A DNA stretch of 64,000 bases from positions 86,737,256-86,801,255 of the forward strand of contig NW_026623056.1 in the NCBI RefSeq assembly GCF_023065955.2. Direction: 5' to 3'. Shown here one piece after another: positions 1 through 12,194 of the stretch. A program made the position numbers and the translations under genes. The notes under the pieces were generated by a model that saw only the letters and a list, made by a program, of their open reading frames with translations, made no database searches and was not told where the DNA came from. Origin of the DNA: Ursus arctos. Its lineage: Eukaryota > Chordata > Mammalia > Carnivora > Ursidae. How positions within the stretch are numbered: the first letter of the stretch is position 1; each line of letters starts with the position of its first letter.

Positions 1-870
1 ACAGCCTGTAGCCTTGTGCCAAAAATGTCATCAAGGGATCGCCCATGCCACTGTTTTATTCAGCCAAGGGACCCGCCATCTAATTGGGAGAGAAGGGGAT
101 GGGCAGAATATCAGGGCCTTTAAACGACCAGAGTTTTCAGGCTGAAAAGCTCAACTCCAGATAAGATCTTTGATGGTTATTCACACAGAACCATCAGAGA
201 CCTACTAAAGTTTTCAGAAACTTCTATCTCCACAGAAACCATAAGGCTGACCTAAAAGGCTGTGATTTCACCCTAAGAACAATAACACTCAGACCCCGCC
301 CCCCCCCCGAACCCTCACAGAGAGTGGGTGTCAGAAGCCCTCTGATGCACATCTGAATGTATTACAGTCAAGACCCTCCCAGAAGGCAAAGCCATGACCC
401 CAAGGACACCAGGCCAGAGAGCACGACCAGGAAACCTACCTACCCCCAGCGCAGGGAGTCCTTCCTCTCCCCGCCCAGGGCGCTCCGTGGTCCCCATCTC
501 ACCCTCGCAGCTGAGGGCAGAGAACATGTCTGTTTTAACTAGCAGACTACCAGACCTCAGTGAGCCACGTCCAGCCCTGAGAAAGTTCCATCCCCAGAGA
601 TCCTGAACCTGCTGCAGAGGACATAAAACAAGTAGGCTAGTAGGGCTGTCTTCCTGGAGGAGGGGTGAGAGTTTAGATGGGGGCGGGGGGAGATACGACA
701 GATATTTGGGACAGTGGCAGAAATTGCTGGCTGCTCCCCACTGTGGACTTCCCCCTCCTTTCTTAGGAACAAAACTCTCAATTTTAGCTGCAACAAGTCC
801 CCCTGGGGGGGGGGGCAGAGAAAAAAAAATAAAGATCCATTACCTAACTTAAATTTTACTTCTATTCCTC

Positions 871-1069
871 GGGGCGCCTGGGTGGCTCAGACATTAAGCT
901 AGTCTGCCTTCGGCTCAGGGCGTGATCCCAGTGTCCTGGGACCCAGCCCGGCATTGGGCTCCCTGCTCTGCTGGAAGCCTGCTTCTTCCTCTCCCACTCC
1001 CCCTGCTTGTGTTCCCTCGCTCGCTGGCTGTCTGTCAAATAAATAAATACAATCTTTAAAAAAAATTTT
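871..1069 (+). mobile_element. CanSINE (tRNA-derived SINE)
   Basis: A GGGGCGCCTGGGTGGCTCAG head, CT-rich body and AAATAAATA/A tail. A 15-bp target duplication, TTTTACTTCTATTCC, is perfect at 854-868 and 1070-1084. Confidence 0.95.
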
Positions 1070-1385
1070 TTTTACTTCTATTCCAGACCCATAAGAAAGA
1101 GCCACAGAAGTGACAGATATAAAGAGAGAAACATGCATGGAGTTCAAACTCAGGCCACACTTTTGAAACTTCTGCATGCTCTGCATAGTGGACCTACGGA
1201 TGTGGTCGGTCCACAAGAACATTTTCACAGATGGCACATTCTGATCCGTAGCTTTCCACCCACTGGTGTGACACTAGAGTTTGACCCTGATGAGCCTATC
1301 AAAAGATACTGTAAGAAACTGGTTGATACATGTAAAGTACATTGAAGCAGTGTCTGAAAGATAAAAGCTTTCAATACATGTCGGC

Positions 1386-1404
1386 TATTATTATTATTAT
1401 TATT
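1386..1404. repeat. (ATT)n microsatellite
   Basis: About six ATT units in a row; short. Confidence 0.85.
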
Positions 1405-1483
1405 GCCACAATTGACTGTGCTTCCATGAGGACAGCCCATGTGGGCTCAAATATAATATTAGCTATAGACATGGTTTTGGTCT

Positions 1484-1682
1484 GGGGCATGTGGGTGGCT
1501 CAGTCAGTTAAGAGTCTGACTCTTGACTTGGCTCAGGTCATGATCTCAGGGTCGTGGGATCAAGCCCCACATCAGGCTCCCCACTCAGTGGGGAGTCTGC
1601 TAGTCTCTGCGAGTCTCTCTCTCCCTCTGCCCCTCCCCCACTGCTTTCTCTCTCAAATAAATAAATTAATCTTTAAAGAAAA
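1484..1682 (+). mobile_element. CanSINE
   Basis: A diverged head (GGGGCATGTGGGTGGCTCAG), the TCTGACTCTTGACTT-type body and an A-rich tail. Target duplication GGTTTTGGTCT at 1473-1483 and 1683-1693. Confidence 0.93.
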
Positions 1683-2518
1683 GGTTTTGGTCTTACTCTT
1701 AGAAAGGAATAAGCCCTATGTTTCATTTATAGATCTCATGGTCCCTTTGAGGACAACTGTGAGTTTTTGGCATCAAGGTGACCTCTTCAAGTTCCTTCTC
1801 CTAAAAAAGGGCTACGGCCCACCCACCCCACCCCACCCCCAGGAACTTCTCAGCAGGCCTGCTGACTCACGAGGCTGCAGGAGTAACTTTATCTCGCAGT
1901 GTTCGGAAGGAAGCCATGAGAGCTGTGGAAGAGGCCATCTGTAAGCTACGGTGAGCGCTACTATTACTTATGCTGGATCTGCCCTGGGCCAAGCAGAGGG
2001 ATTAATCATTAATCATCAAAGCTATTTCATTCTCTGTGCCCCACAGAGACCAGGCAAGAAGAGAAACAAAGAGGCTTCCTAAATGCCCTTGGAAAAGCCA
2101 AAATATTTTTCTCTTTTGTAAAAATAAAAACTCTTAATCCTACAGAAGGTTCTGACTCTGCTATTGCCTGGCTCAGCTACACACTTTTACAGACTCAAGT
2201 TGTTTAAGACAGAATGAAAAAAAAAAAAGTTCAATATCAAAAAGGAACTTACCAGAATTCAAGGGTACTAAAGCAGTGTATTTACACGGCATTTTTTTCT
2301 ACCCTAAAATATGTGCTCACCAGGATGGAAGGAAACCCAAACACATGATTACACAGGAGAGGGGTCACCCACTCTAGAAGGCTTGCGGACCTCTTACTAA
2401 TCATTGCCCACTATACGAGCTCAGAGACCGTAATTTCAGTGGTTCAAGATCGTCCCAGCATAAAATATTCTTCACTTATTGCCCAACAAAAATGGACAAG
2501 AAGTGTCAATGTTTTTCT

Positions 2519-2711
2519 TTTTTTTTTTTTTTAAGATTTTATTTATTTATGAGAGAGAGAGAGAGAGCACTAGCAGGGGGAGGGGCAGAGGAAGAGGGAG
2601 AAGCAGACTTGTGCGGAGCAGGGAGCCCGACCCGGGGCTCGATCCCAGGACCCTGGGATCACAACCTGAGCAGAAGGCAGACGTTTAACTAACTGAACCA
2701 CCAGGCGCCCC
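2519..2711 (-). mobile_element. CanSINE, minus orientation
   Basis: A poly-T start with AAGATTTTATTTATTTATGA and a (GA)n run, ending CCACCAGGCGCCCC. Flanked by AAGTGTCAATGTTTTTCT (2501-2518) and the same with one change (2715-2732). Confidence 0.94.
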
Positions 2712-2962
2712 ATGAAGTGCCAATGTTTTTCTATGCAAATTTAATCTCTCAAAATCTCATGTCAAATGCCACGTCTGACTTTTTATTTGGAAAATACAGT
2801 TACAATAGGTCACCTTTTCAATATAGCTCCTGAGTAACAAAGGATTATCACAGAGTTCGCACAAGCAAGTACCGATTGTTCCATATACAAACACAGACTT
2901 TTTTCCTTCTCATCGGAGAGCAGGAGAGTAGGTAGGAGGGGAGGCAGGAACGGGAGGGAACA

Positions 2963-2964
<2 letters not shown>

Positions 2965-2995
<31 letters not shown>
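2965..2995. repeat. Isolated poly-A tract
   Basis: About 31 adenines with no recognisable SINE body before them. Possibly the tail of a heavily decayed retrocopy, or a simple repeat. Confidence 0.85.
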
Positions 2996-2998
<3 letters not shown>

Positions 2999-4001
2999 CT
3001 ACAACAACACAAAATAACCCAGCAAACAAGAAATGTTGGTGACCATGGCTCCTATTCCCCTTACTGCTACACCCACCTCGCTCCACCGATTCAGCTCCAC
3101 AAATGCTTTCTCTACATACTAGTCACACAAAACTGACAATTCCTTGGCTTTGAGGATGACAGTCAAGAAAATTCTAAAGTCAGCTCATTATTTTATATCA
3201 ACATATTATCAAATTCCAGAAATTATTAAGAAAGACCAAAATATTTCCCTACGGTGAATTATGCCTCAGGAGTCTTAATTCCTGAAATTTTAGTCTCATG
3301 TAGGAGGAAAGCGCCTTTCTTATTCACTCTCTCTCTAAGCCTACTTTTTAAACTATCTCAGTATGAGTATCAATGAATACTAAGAGTTAAAAAGAAATTC
3401 CTTTCATCTGTTGCCATTTTTTAAACTTTAACCAAAGTCCATGAAACAGAAGAAATAAGAAGGAAAACTCAGTAAGAATAACTCTCGAACATCTAAATGG
3501 GATTACAGAACACCTACAAAATGTATTGGATATGGAACATATCAACACAGGTTTCCAAAAGTACGAAATTTCCGATTCATTTCAATTGAACGCAGCTCAT
3601 GGGTCGTTCAAATGTGCTGATCTAATGGCCCCGCAAAACATCTTTAACTAAATGTTGAACACCGATTACGACAACAGAAAAATTAAATGATGGTCTGAGT
3701 AATAACACCACTGGTTAACGATATTTTTCCATAGAGTTTTTTCCGAGGATCATCTGAAAGGCCAACCACTAAAGGGAGAGGGTCACAATACACAAAATCC
3801 CCTTGCTTTCAAATACAAACCCATGGTCTAGGAACATTTTTAAATTTTTCTTCCCACATTTTAGCTCTTTCAGGACAAGAGTACTCCTACCTTGCTAATG
3901 GGTTTATCGACAGTTCTCCTTCATTTCCACCCCTGCTCCCCCAACGCTGGTCAGACATTGGACACCTCGGAGCAGGTGCACAGTATTGGGCCAGAACTTA
4001 C

Positions 4002-4273
4002 CCTTCCAGAAGGTTCATGGTGGTGGGAGTCACTTCGGCAAACAGAATTACTTTTCCAAGTCGCTCTGTCTGCAGATTCTGTCGGTAGATGTCTAAGTTA
4101 AAATCTTCTGAAGAGAAGGCCTCCACGTCAGTGACCACAGGTAGAGCAGATGGGGTGATTTCTATTTCAGACGTGTAGGATGAAAGAAACTTAAGGGAGA
4201 CCTTGCTGGATTTTATGACTCCTTCAGGATCCACATGTTTCCCCAGCCACCGCATAAGAGGATCCCAGATTTC
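4002..4273 (-). CDS. HLCS: HLCS coding exon 5 (residues 497-586 plus two bases)
   Basis: The acceptor is TAACACAG before GAAATCTGG, and the donor is GTAAGT after GAAGG at 4002. The 272-nt exon holds 90 codons plus two bases of Gly587. It begins [18 protein letters not shown] and ends [17 protein letters not shown]. In the human protein this immediately precedes the BPL/LPL catalytic domain, so the next exon to the left, outside the window, should start the catalytic core. The reading frame is intact. Confidence 0.96.
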
Positions 4274-4473
4274 CTGTGTTATAAAGAAAGAAATGAAAAG
4301 GTCGTAATTTGGCATTACACGAGGTGATGGTAGCCTTTCCCTAAAATGCCACTTTGGTAATATAAGTACTTCCTAAATTATGACCAGTAAGAGCTAGAGT
4401 AACCTATTCCAAACATCTGTGCTATCATACAGTAGACGATAAATACACGAAGTATGCTTACAGCACAAAAATA

Positions 4474-5032
4474 CACTTGACCCTTGAACAATGCAGGTTT
4501 GAACTGCAAAGTTCCACTTAACTCAGGCTTTGTTCGATACAGTACAGTGCTATAAATGTATTTTCTCTTCCTTATGCTTTTCTTAATAACCTTTTCTCTA
4601 GCTTACCTTCTTGTAAGGATACCGTATATGATACACAAATCACACAAAATATGTGTTAATCTGGGATGCCTGGGTGGCTCAGATGATTGGGGGTCTGCCT
4701 TTGGCTCAGGTCCTGATCCCAAGGTCCTGGGATCAAGTCCCGCATCAGGCTCCTTGCTCGGTGGGAGGCCTGCTTCTCCCTCTCCCACTCCCCCTGCTTG
4801 TGTTCCCTCTCTCTCACGGTCTCTCTCTGTTAAATAAATAAAATCTTAAAAAAAAAAAAAAAAAAGTGTTAATCGACTGATTGTTTATGTGACTGGTAAG
4901 GTTTCCAGTCAACAGTATGCTATTGCTAGTTAAGTTTTTGGGGAGTCAAAATGCTTTGCTGTAGATTTTCGACCATACTGGTGGGGGGTGGGTTGAGAGG
5001 GGTGGAATTCCCACATTGTTCAAGGGTCAACT
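4474..5032 (+). mobile_element. Tigger/MER2-like Tc1-mariner DNA transposon, split by a SINE
   Basis: The ends are inverted copies: CTTGACCCTTGAACAATG on the left and CATTGTTCAAGGGTCAAC on the right, with TA at each side. The inside has the AATGTATTTTCTCTTCCTTA and GTTAATCGACTGATTGTTTA blocks of this non-coding, palindrome-like family. A CanSINE at 4662-4865 interrupts it. A second copy in the opposite orientation lies at 36970-37300. The family name is from memory. Confidence 0.8.
4662..4865 (+). mobile_element. CanSINE inside the Tigger/MER2-like element
   Basis: A TGCCTGGGTGGCTCAG head and a long A tail. Target duplication GTGTTAATC at 4653-4661 and 4866-4874. It is younger than the DNA transposon it splits. 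Confidence 0.95.
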
Positions 5033-6242
5033 ATAAACTGTTCAGAAGCCAGGATCCAAAGTAATAAATACAGCACCTTATTAAACTTTGTATCCTACAT
5101 TATATCCTAAATCCTTAAAAGTCTTTCCGGCTCTAGAGTTCATTAGTAAATCTCTAGTCTGTGCTTTTTGCAGAAAATTTACAGCTTTAAACTTTCGCCC
5201 CTCAAGGAAATTCATTAACCTAGCTGGGGAAATACTGTAAAATGCCTGTGAAAGGAGTCACGAAAGACAAGAGCATTCGCTCTCCCCCCTCTGGAGGACC
5301 TCTATCTCCTCTCCTAGACAAGCTGACCCCCACCAGCCACTGACAGCTCACCAGCAGGGGGGACATGACTTTTACATGGGGAAATAACGGGGAATCCAAC
5401 AGCTGCTTTCTCTTTGTCCAAATGTGGGTCCAGGGGAGTTGAGAGGGAGGCAGAACCTACCAGAAACTTCGCCTAACCCAGAACAGAGCTCTTGGAAAAG
5501 AGCTCCCAGAAAGCTGCAACTTCCTCTCAGGCCCTGGAGGATTCACCCTGAAGGACCTCCCTCTGGGGTGGGGTAGGAGGAGGGGCACCAGGGAACTATG
5601 GGATCAGGGGAGTCATCACCCCGAGAGGCCAACACCAAACGTATTAATTAAGATCAGATAGTCACAGTAAACACAGATCCAGGCTCTTAAGCCACCTTTA
5701 TGCAAATACTGGGCCTTTCTAAAGAGGAAAGGTGGTCCTTCTGTTAACACAAGGGTATGTCCCAAAGGTGCATGTGGCCGCAGAGAAGCAGCTTCCAAGA
5801 TGAAATTTCACTGAACTAAATGCAACTAATGGACCATTAAAACTCACTTCCACTCGACGAAAAATACAGAGGATAGAAAAACAAGTTAAATAACCTTGGG
5901 AGGAAGGAATCAGAAGAAATCGAGAAGATGAGTCTTTTTACAAAACAAAAATTGGCAAGTTAATGTCACGGGGGCCCCAAAGGCAGAAGGGGGGATGGGA
6001 GGGTGAGACCCCGTCTGGATATGGAAAGACATGAAAGACACGATCAAATACAGCAAGTGGCTCTTCACCGCGTTCTGGTTTGAACAATCAAGCTGGAAGA
6101 GACATTTTGAGACAATTAGGAAATCTGAATCTGGACAGTATGGACCAAACAACAGAGATTCACTGCCAGGTGCAGCAGGCGTGGTGACAGCACTGCGGTG
6201 ACAGAGAAACACAGCCTTCGTGTTAGAAATGCGTATGTGTCA

Positions 6243-6425
6243 GGGCACCTGGGTGGCTCAGTCGTTGGGCATCTGCCTTTGGCTCAGGGCATGATCCCGG
6301 TGTTCTGGGATTGAGCCCCGCATCGGGCTCCTCCACTGGGAGCCTGCTTCTCCCTCTCCCACTCCCCCTGCTTGTGTTCCCTCTGTCGCTGGCTGTCTCT
6401 CTCTCTCTCTCAAATAAAATCTTGA
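6243..6425 (+). mobile_element. CanSINE with microsatellite tail
   Basis: A GGGCACCTGGGTGGCTCAG head and the CTGGCTGTCTCTC tail type. The A tail has grown into the adjacent AAAAG/AAAG tract. An imperfect duplication GTATG(T/C)GTCA/GTATGTATCA flanks the SINE and tract together. Confidence 0.93.
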
Positions 6426-6535
6426 AAGAAAGAAAGAAAGAGAGAAAGAGAGAAAGAGAGAAGGAAAGAAAAAAGAAAAGAAAAGAAAAGAAAAGAAAAG
6501 AAAAGAAAAGAAAAGAAAAGAAAAGAAACGAAAAG
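6426..6535. repeat. (GAAA)n/(AAAAG)n microsatellite
   Basis: About 110 bp of AAAG, then AGAG, then a regular AAAAG array of about 12 units, seeded from the SINE tail. Likely length-variable. Confidence 0.95.
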
Positions 6536-6703
6536 TGTATGTATCACGGTACCTGTAGTTTGCCCCCAAAGTAGATGAAGCAAATAAGGCAAAATGCTAA
6601 TAACTGTTAAATTTAGGCCGTGTGTATTTGGGGTATCTGCTGCACTATTCTCTCTATGCTTCTCTAGATTTTAAACTAACATAATTAAAAGTAAAATAAA
6701 AGA

Positions 6704-6918
6704 GGGGCACCTGGGCAGCTCAGGAGGTTAAGCAACCGACTCTTGGTTTCGGCTCAGGTCAGGATCTTAGGGTCGTGAGATCAAGCCCCGTGTAGGGCTC
6801 TGTGCTCAGCACGGAGTCTGCTGGTCCTTCTCCCTCCCCTTTTGCCCCTTCCCCCACTCACACACACACGCACACACACACACACGCTCTAATAAAAATC
6901 TTTTAAAAAAAATTAAAA
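6704..6918 (+). mobile_element. CanSINE with (CA)n in the body
   Basis: A GGGGCACCTGGGCAGCTCAG head. The pyrimidine region contains CACACACACGCACACAC at about 6858-6885. Flanks AATTAAAAGTAAAA and AATTAAAATGTAAAA form an approximate duplication. Confidence 0.9.
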
Positions 6919-7004
6919 TGTAAAAAAAAAAAAGATAAAACACACCCAAATGGTAAAATAAACATTAACTATTATAAAAATATCAGACTTAACTAAAATG
7001 TTTT

Positions 7005-7829
7005 GTCAACCCATTCACGCAACAAATATTATGATATTATGGGGTACCTACCATATGGTAGACTTTGTCGTAAGTTCTGAAATTCAGTTGTGAACAAAGG
7101 GGCCAAAGTTCCCATTCTCAAAAGGCTTATGTTCTAGCATGGGAGTCAGATCATTTTTAAAAAGTCATCAGCACAAGACATAGAATGTTAGACAGTCATA
7201 AGTGCCAAGGAGAGACAATAAGCAGAGAAGAGAGGTAAGACATGCTGGAGGTAGGCCATCGTGGGGAGGGCAGCGAACCCTGGGGGGAGGGAGGAAGAGA
7301 GGGTGGGACAACGTAACACGAGGATTCCAAGAAGGAGCAGAGGAGAGGCATGAGGCATATGAAGAGGGAGGGAAGGGCCAGGAATGCAGAGCAAGCCAGG
7401 AGGAGGCTATGGAGCCCAGAGGATGGAGGTGGAGGGGCAGTCATGCTGTGCAAGGCCTGAAGGGCCACAGTGGGGACTGGGCCTTCACTCTGGGGCAACG
7501 AGGAGCTCTGGAGCCTTCGAGAAAGGGAGCATGGTGACCTCCCAATCACAGTCACTGCAGGATCGATCACTCAGCAAACTGCCCTGAGTGCAGGTTAAGG
7601 GCGAGCACACTCGAGGAAGTGGACACCACTCAGGAAGCCTCTGAAGCTCCCGGGAGGGAGATGTTAACATCTGGAGAGGCGTCACAGTGGCCATGGGCCT
7701 GACGTAGAGGCCACGAGATTCGCGGACAGATCACCTTTGGGATGTCAGAGGAAATGGGGAGTCAAAGATGTGTTCAAGCAACCAATTCAGCCAACTTTAT
7801 TTGTAAAACAAGGAAATAAAGGCTTACTT

Positions 7830-7865
<36 letters not shown>

Positions 7866-8150
7866 AGCCCAACCTTTTTGGCCTAAGCACCCGGAAGGAT
7901 GGAGCTGCCACCGGAAATACTGAGGGAGGGAGGGAAAGAACAGGTATGGACGGGCAGAGCCAGTTCTGAGCACGTCACATCTGAGATACTGGTTAGGAAT
8001 GCTTGGAGGCAGAGAATAAGCAGTAGGACATGTGAGTCAGGGATTTAGGGGAGACGTCCACACTGAGGACATGAATTTGGGGATCTCCAGACTGCAGATG
8101 ATAATTTGAAGGCAGGAGACAGGCTGAGAGCAATGACAGAGCGACTGTAG
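7005..8150. repeat. Ancient interspersed repeat, L2-like, family uncertain
   Basis: It opens with sequence of the kind ATTATGGGGTACCTACCATATGG...GTTCTAGCATGGGAGTCAGA. It then has purine-rich text about gain and loss of GGAGG motifs that resembles very old mammalian repeats. A poly-A tract lies at 7835-7863. I cannot place the family with certainty, and I see no coding exon. The text appears to resume after the LTR at 8158-8562. Confidence 0.4.
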
Positions 8151-8157
8151 ATGAAAA

Positions 8158-8562
8158 GAGGGTTGCACTGGTTTCCTGGGGCTGCTGTTACAAAGTGCCA
8201 CAAAGTGGGGGGCTCAGAGAGCGGAAATCCATCCTCTCACAGTTCTGGAAGCTGGAAGTCCAAAATCAAGGTGTCGGCAGGGCCACGCTCCCTCCGAAGG
8301 CTCCAGGAGAGACTCTGTTCTAGGCTTCTCTCCTGGCTTCTGGTGTTGCTGGCAATCCTTGGCTCCCTTCCCAGTGTCTGTGTCTCTTGTCCTCTTCTTC
8401 AAAGGACACGAGCCATATTGGATTAGGGCCAGCCCTGGTGACCTCATCTTAACTGGATTATGTCCGCAAAGACCTTATTTCCAAATAAGGACACACTGGC
8501 AGGTTCTGGAGATTAGGACTTCAATGTACGTTTTGGGGGGTCAAAATTCAACCCACAACGGG
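8158..8562 (-). mobile_element. Solo MaLR (MLT1/MST-type) LTR, minus orientation
   Basis: It begins GGTTTCCTGGGGCTGCTGTTACAAAGTG-like text and has CTCACAGTTCTGGAAGCTGG, AAGGTGTCGGCAGGGC and CCTTATTTCCAAATAAGG, ending ATTCAACCCACAAC. This is the reverse complement of an ERVL-MaLR LTR. No internal retroviral genes are present. An old insertion with many changes. Confidence 0.75.
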
Positions 8563-8569
8563 TGTCAAT

Positions 8570-9720
8570 GCTTAGATGTCAGGAAGATGAGGAGGAGACT
8601 GCAAAGGACACGGAAAAGACAAAGGAAAATCAAGTGTGTGTGTATAGGGTGCAGGATCTCCCTGGGAATTCTGGGGCCCAGTTTCACAGGTGGCAAGAAG
8701 GTAGGAAGACGATGGTAGGGCGGTAAGAAGAGGGCTGAGCACTTGCCACTGGACTCTACAAGGCAGAGCTCATCAGGTGAAGGCAAGCCTGATGTTAACA
8801 GGCAAAGGAAAGAAACCACAGACGCCGGGAACAAAACTTTGGCAAGGAGTTTCCTCTAGGGGAAAAAAAAGACTGGGGCAGTGGCTACAGGGAGGAAGGG
8901 AGTCCTCCAAACAGACATGGTTTGGTTAAATGAGAGAAATAATAGCATGTGTTTTAATGATGATGTGAATCGTCCAATCCAGAAACGTAACAGGTGAACA
9001 GGTAAGGGCTGGATCCCAGTGGTCAAGCAGAGAGGTCAGCTTCAGGAGCACAGCCCTCATGCACTGGGATGGACAGGGTTCACATCCCCGCTAGAGACAC
9101 CCAGCCTGCTTCCCACAGGGTCGCAGCCCTCCCCCACCCCTGCTGACTGCACAGCCATCCAGGACAGCGTGGGAACTCGTCTACACTACCACTATTCTGC
9201 TCCCAGGCGGCAGGGAGGTAGGAAGGAGTCCAGGGCTGAAGGCGGTTGACATCACCTTCAGATTCCTTCTGTTTTTCCTCAATAAATAAATAGCAAGATC
9301 ATCAACTAAGATTGAAAAGAAAAAAAGAGGCTTGAAAAGGCAGAGTGAGAAAATGAGGAAAGTAGGGAAAATAGAATGAGCAAGTGGAAGAGTTCAGGGT
9401 CCACTCCAGGTTAGTGTTTCTGAATTCAGAGTGAGCAGGTGGCACAATTCTGTGCTTTTATCCGGCCACGCCCAGCTACAGAGCTATGTGGAATAGATGC
9501 AGAGGAAGCTGAGGGGGTACATAAAGCAGCAAAGTAACTGACCAACTGCACATGAGGCCCTGATGGAGATGTAAAGATAAATACTAGGATGATCCTGGCC
9601 TCGGAGCTCACACGTCAGTGGGGAGGATGGCAAGAGGAGCACTCGAGGACAAAACAGGAGAGGACAGTTCCAGAGGGAAAAGCAAAGTGCCCAGGAGGAA
9701 TGCAAAATAGGAAATGATTC
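8570..9720. repeat. Probable continuation of the ancient repeat
   Basis: Purine-rich sequence of the same style as before the LTR. Only weak similarity can be judged by eye, and no coding gene is supported. Confidence 0.3.
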
Positions 9721-9830
9721 TGTTTAAACAAGCACCAGAAAGGTTGTCAGGAGACGGCAAGCTAGAGTGAGCTACCAGAAGCTACAGCACTAACTTTCCA
9801 TCTTTGCATGAAGAACCAAGATACATTTTA

Positions 9831-10026
9831 TTTTTTAAAAGATTTTACTTATTTATTTGAGAGAGAGAGACATCAAGAGAGCACAAGCAGGGAGAGTGGC
9901 AGAGGGAGGGGGAGAAGCAGGCTCCCCACCAAGCTGGGAGTCCAGTGCGGGGCTTGATCCCAGGACCCCAGGATCATGACCTGAGCTGAAGGCAGACGCT
10001 TCACCAACTGAGCCCCGAGGTGCCCC
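9831..10026 (-). mobile_element. CanSINE, minus orientation
   Basis: AAAGATTTTACTTATTTATT and (GA)n at the left, GAGGTGCCCC at the right. Duplication CAAGATACATTTTA (9817-9830) and CAAGATAAATTTTA (10028-10041). Confidence 0.94.
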
Positions 10027-10137
10027 TCAAGATAAATTTTAGAAAGAATATTCCCTGTTCACTGTTATTTCTTTATATAAATTCTATTAAAGGAAGAAAA
10101 CAGAATGAATAAATAACATACAAAAGTAACCCTCTGT

Positions 10138-10500
10138 TATGGACTGAACATTTGTGTCCCCCCAGAATTCACACTGAAATTGAAATCCCCAAGGTGATGG
10201 CATTAGGACATGGGGGCGTTCCGGAGGTGATTAGGTCATGAGGGTGGAGCCCTCCCAAAAGGGATATGGGAACGGCCCTTATACAAGCAACTCCAGAGAG
10301 ATCCCTCACCCTCTCCACCAGGCATAGACACAGCAAAAAGGCAGCTCTCTGCACCCCAATAGATGGTTCTCACCAGAACCAACCATGCCAGCACCTTCAT
10401 CTCAGACGTGCAGACTCCAGAAGTGTGAGAAATAAACATCTGTTGTTTATAAGCCACCTGGTCTCTGCTATTCTGTTTTCGCAGCCTGAACTAAGGCACG
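10138..10500 (+). mobile_element. Solo MaLR (MLT1-type) LTR
   Basis: It starts TGTTATGGACTGAACATTTG, continues TGTCCCCCCAGAATTC and GGTGATTAGGTCATGAGGGT, and has an AATAAACATCTGTTGTTTAT polyadenylation-like block before CAGCCTGAACTAAGGCA. Canonical LTR polarity on the plus strand, opposite to the related LTR 1.6 kb to the left. No internal genes. Confidence 0.82.
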
Positions 10501-11462
10501 TCTACACCTGAAATCTGGCCATTAGTTATAACCAGTGCCTTGGACTGTGGTCAGTGCCCTTAAGGCATAAAGCGAACAGACCTGAATTGCCTTCATCACA
10601 TTTCCCCCGGGGCAGTCAGATGTCACAAGGGCATCGCAAAGGCTAAAGATGCATATCGGTAAACAGGTTAAATCACAAAAATAAAGGGAAAATAATCTGG
10701 ATAACAAGTATTTCTTAACTAACTGCAGTTTTCATTGACTCAAGCAGAGTTATGGTTACTCAGTAGCTATAGCAATGTAAATTTCCATGCAAAGTCGATG
10801 AAACCAAAAGAAACAGCTAGCACCACTAGTAACACTTTCAGAATGGGAATAAAGCAGGGACTCTCCTCTGGAGTGAATTATCCAACTGGCCACCTATACG
10901 CCATTCAGCTAAGAAATACACATGGAGCACCCACTATGTCTCAAAAATAGTACCACAGAATAAAGAGGGGAGGACGGACGGGTGTGTATACAACACAACT
11001 ACAGCCTAGTATGGCAAGTGTTTAAATAATGCATTCAAACCAGTCAAATATACGCATCCTTTGGCAAAGTGGATCAACCCGACCCATCAAATTTAACGAC
11101 TTATTCTTACTTGCATACAAGTTAGGAGCCAGATTCTCAAGGAATTACATTATCACTGTTATGTCTACTAATTACTAAAGTAATATTTCCAATTACTTGT
11201 TTTTGAAAGCAATATATTAGAGATGCACAAAGATGAAAAATAAAATTGATGAAAGCAAGGCACATGGGGTTTTGTGTTCATGCCTCTTTCACATAATCCC
11301 TCAAGACGTACCCAGAGCCAAGTACATTACTCAGAACAAAGATAATCTAAAAGATATAAAATGAGACCTGGAACCTCTTAAGAAAGATAACTGTATACCA
11401 CCTATAATTCTCCTAAGTATTTATATTCGCTACAGTGAAATACAACTTAAAGTCGTCAAGTA

Positions 11463-11680
11463 GGGGCACCTGGGTGGCTCAGTCGTTAAGCGTCTCCCTT
11501 TGGCTCAGGGCGTGATCCCAGGGTCCTGGGATCGAGCCCCACATCAGGCTCCTCCGCTGGGAGCCTGCTTCTCCCTCTCTTACTCCCCCTGCTTGTGTTC
11601 CCTCTCTCGCTGGCTGTCTCTCTCTGGCTGTCTCTCTCTCTCTGCCAAATAAATAAATAAAATCTTAAAAAAAAAAAAAA
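11463..11680 (+). mobile_element. CanSINE
   Basis: A GGGGCACCTGGGTGGCTCAG head and the CTGGCTGTCTCTCTCTGG tail type, here with an extra copy of the CTGGCTGTCTCTCT unit. Perfect duplication AAGTCGTCAAGTA at 11450-11462 and 11681-11693. Confidence 0.96.
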
Positions 11681-11790
11681 AAGTCGTCAAGTAAAACTGA
11701 GTACACAGCACATACTTAGGCTCCTCCTCTCATCATCCCTGGACAGGGGAATAAAATTCTGGTTGCAAAACATATCAAAATTACTATCTG

Positions 11791-11987
11791 GGGGGCGCCT
11801 GGGTGGCGCAGTCGTTAAGCGTCTGCCTTCGGCTCAGGGCATGATCCCGGCGTTCCGGGATCAAGTCCCACATCGGGCTCCTCCGCTAGGAGCCTGCTTC
11901 TTCCTCTCCCACTCCCCCTGCTTGTGTTCCCTTCTCTCTCTGGCTGTCTCTCTGTCACATAAATAAATAAAATCTTTAAAAAAAAAA
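11791..11987 (+). mobile_element. CanSINE, young subtype
   Basis: GGCGCCTGGGTGGCGCAGTC head and GGCGTTCCGGGATC body. Duplication ATTACTATCTG at 11780-11790 and 11988-11998. Only about 110 bp from the previous SINE. Confidence 0.96.
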
Positions 11988-12194
11988 ATTACTATCTGTT
12001 TGATGCCAATCTGCCTGATACGTCCTCTCAGAGGTACTCAAGTTATAATGACTTACTGCAGAAATAGTGGCTAACAGGAAAAAAGAATTAATTCATGATT
12101 CTTCGCTTAACTACTAATGACCACCAACGCAGTATGGAAATGCCACCCCCAAATCTCTCTAATTTTTTAAATTCAATTACCAGAGCGTAGCAAA

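Noticed and set aside
1133..1345. A 70-codon plus-strand frame ending LEFDPDEPIKRYCKK
   Set aside because: The text looks somewhat protein-like, but I cannot link it to a gene, and it lacks flanking exons, splice sites or a poly-A tail.
4603..4788. Recurring peptides such as LDPRTLGS and EPKADA on several short open frames
   Set aside because: These are the translated antisense strand of the CanSINE and appear at every copy; they are not a protein family.
6258..6569. Phe/Leu/Ser-rich and Lys/Glu-rich frames
   Set aside because: Pure translations of the AAAAG microsatellite.
8158..10500. Possible complete endogenous retrovirus between the two LTRs
   Set aside because: The LTRs are in opposite orientation, and no gag, pol or env-like frame lies between them.
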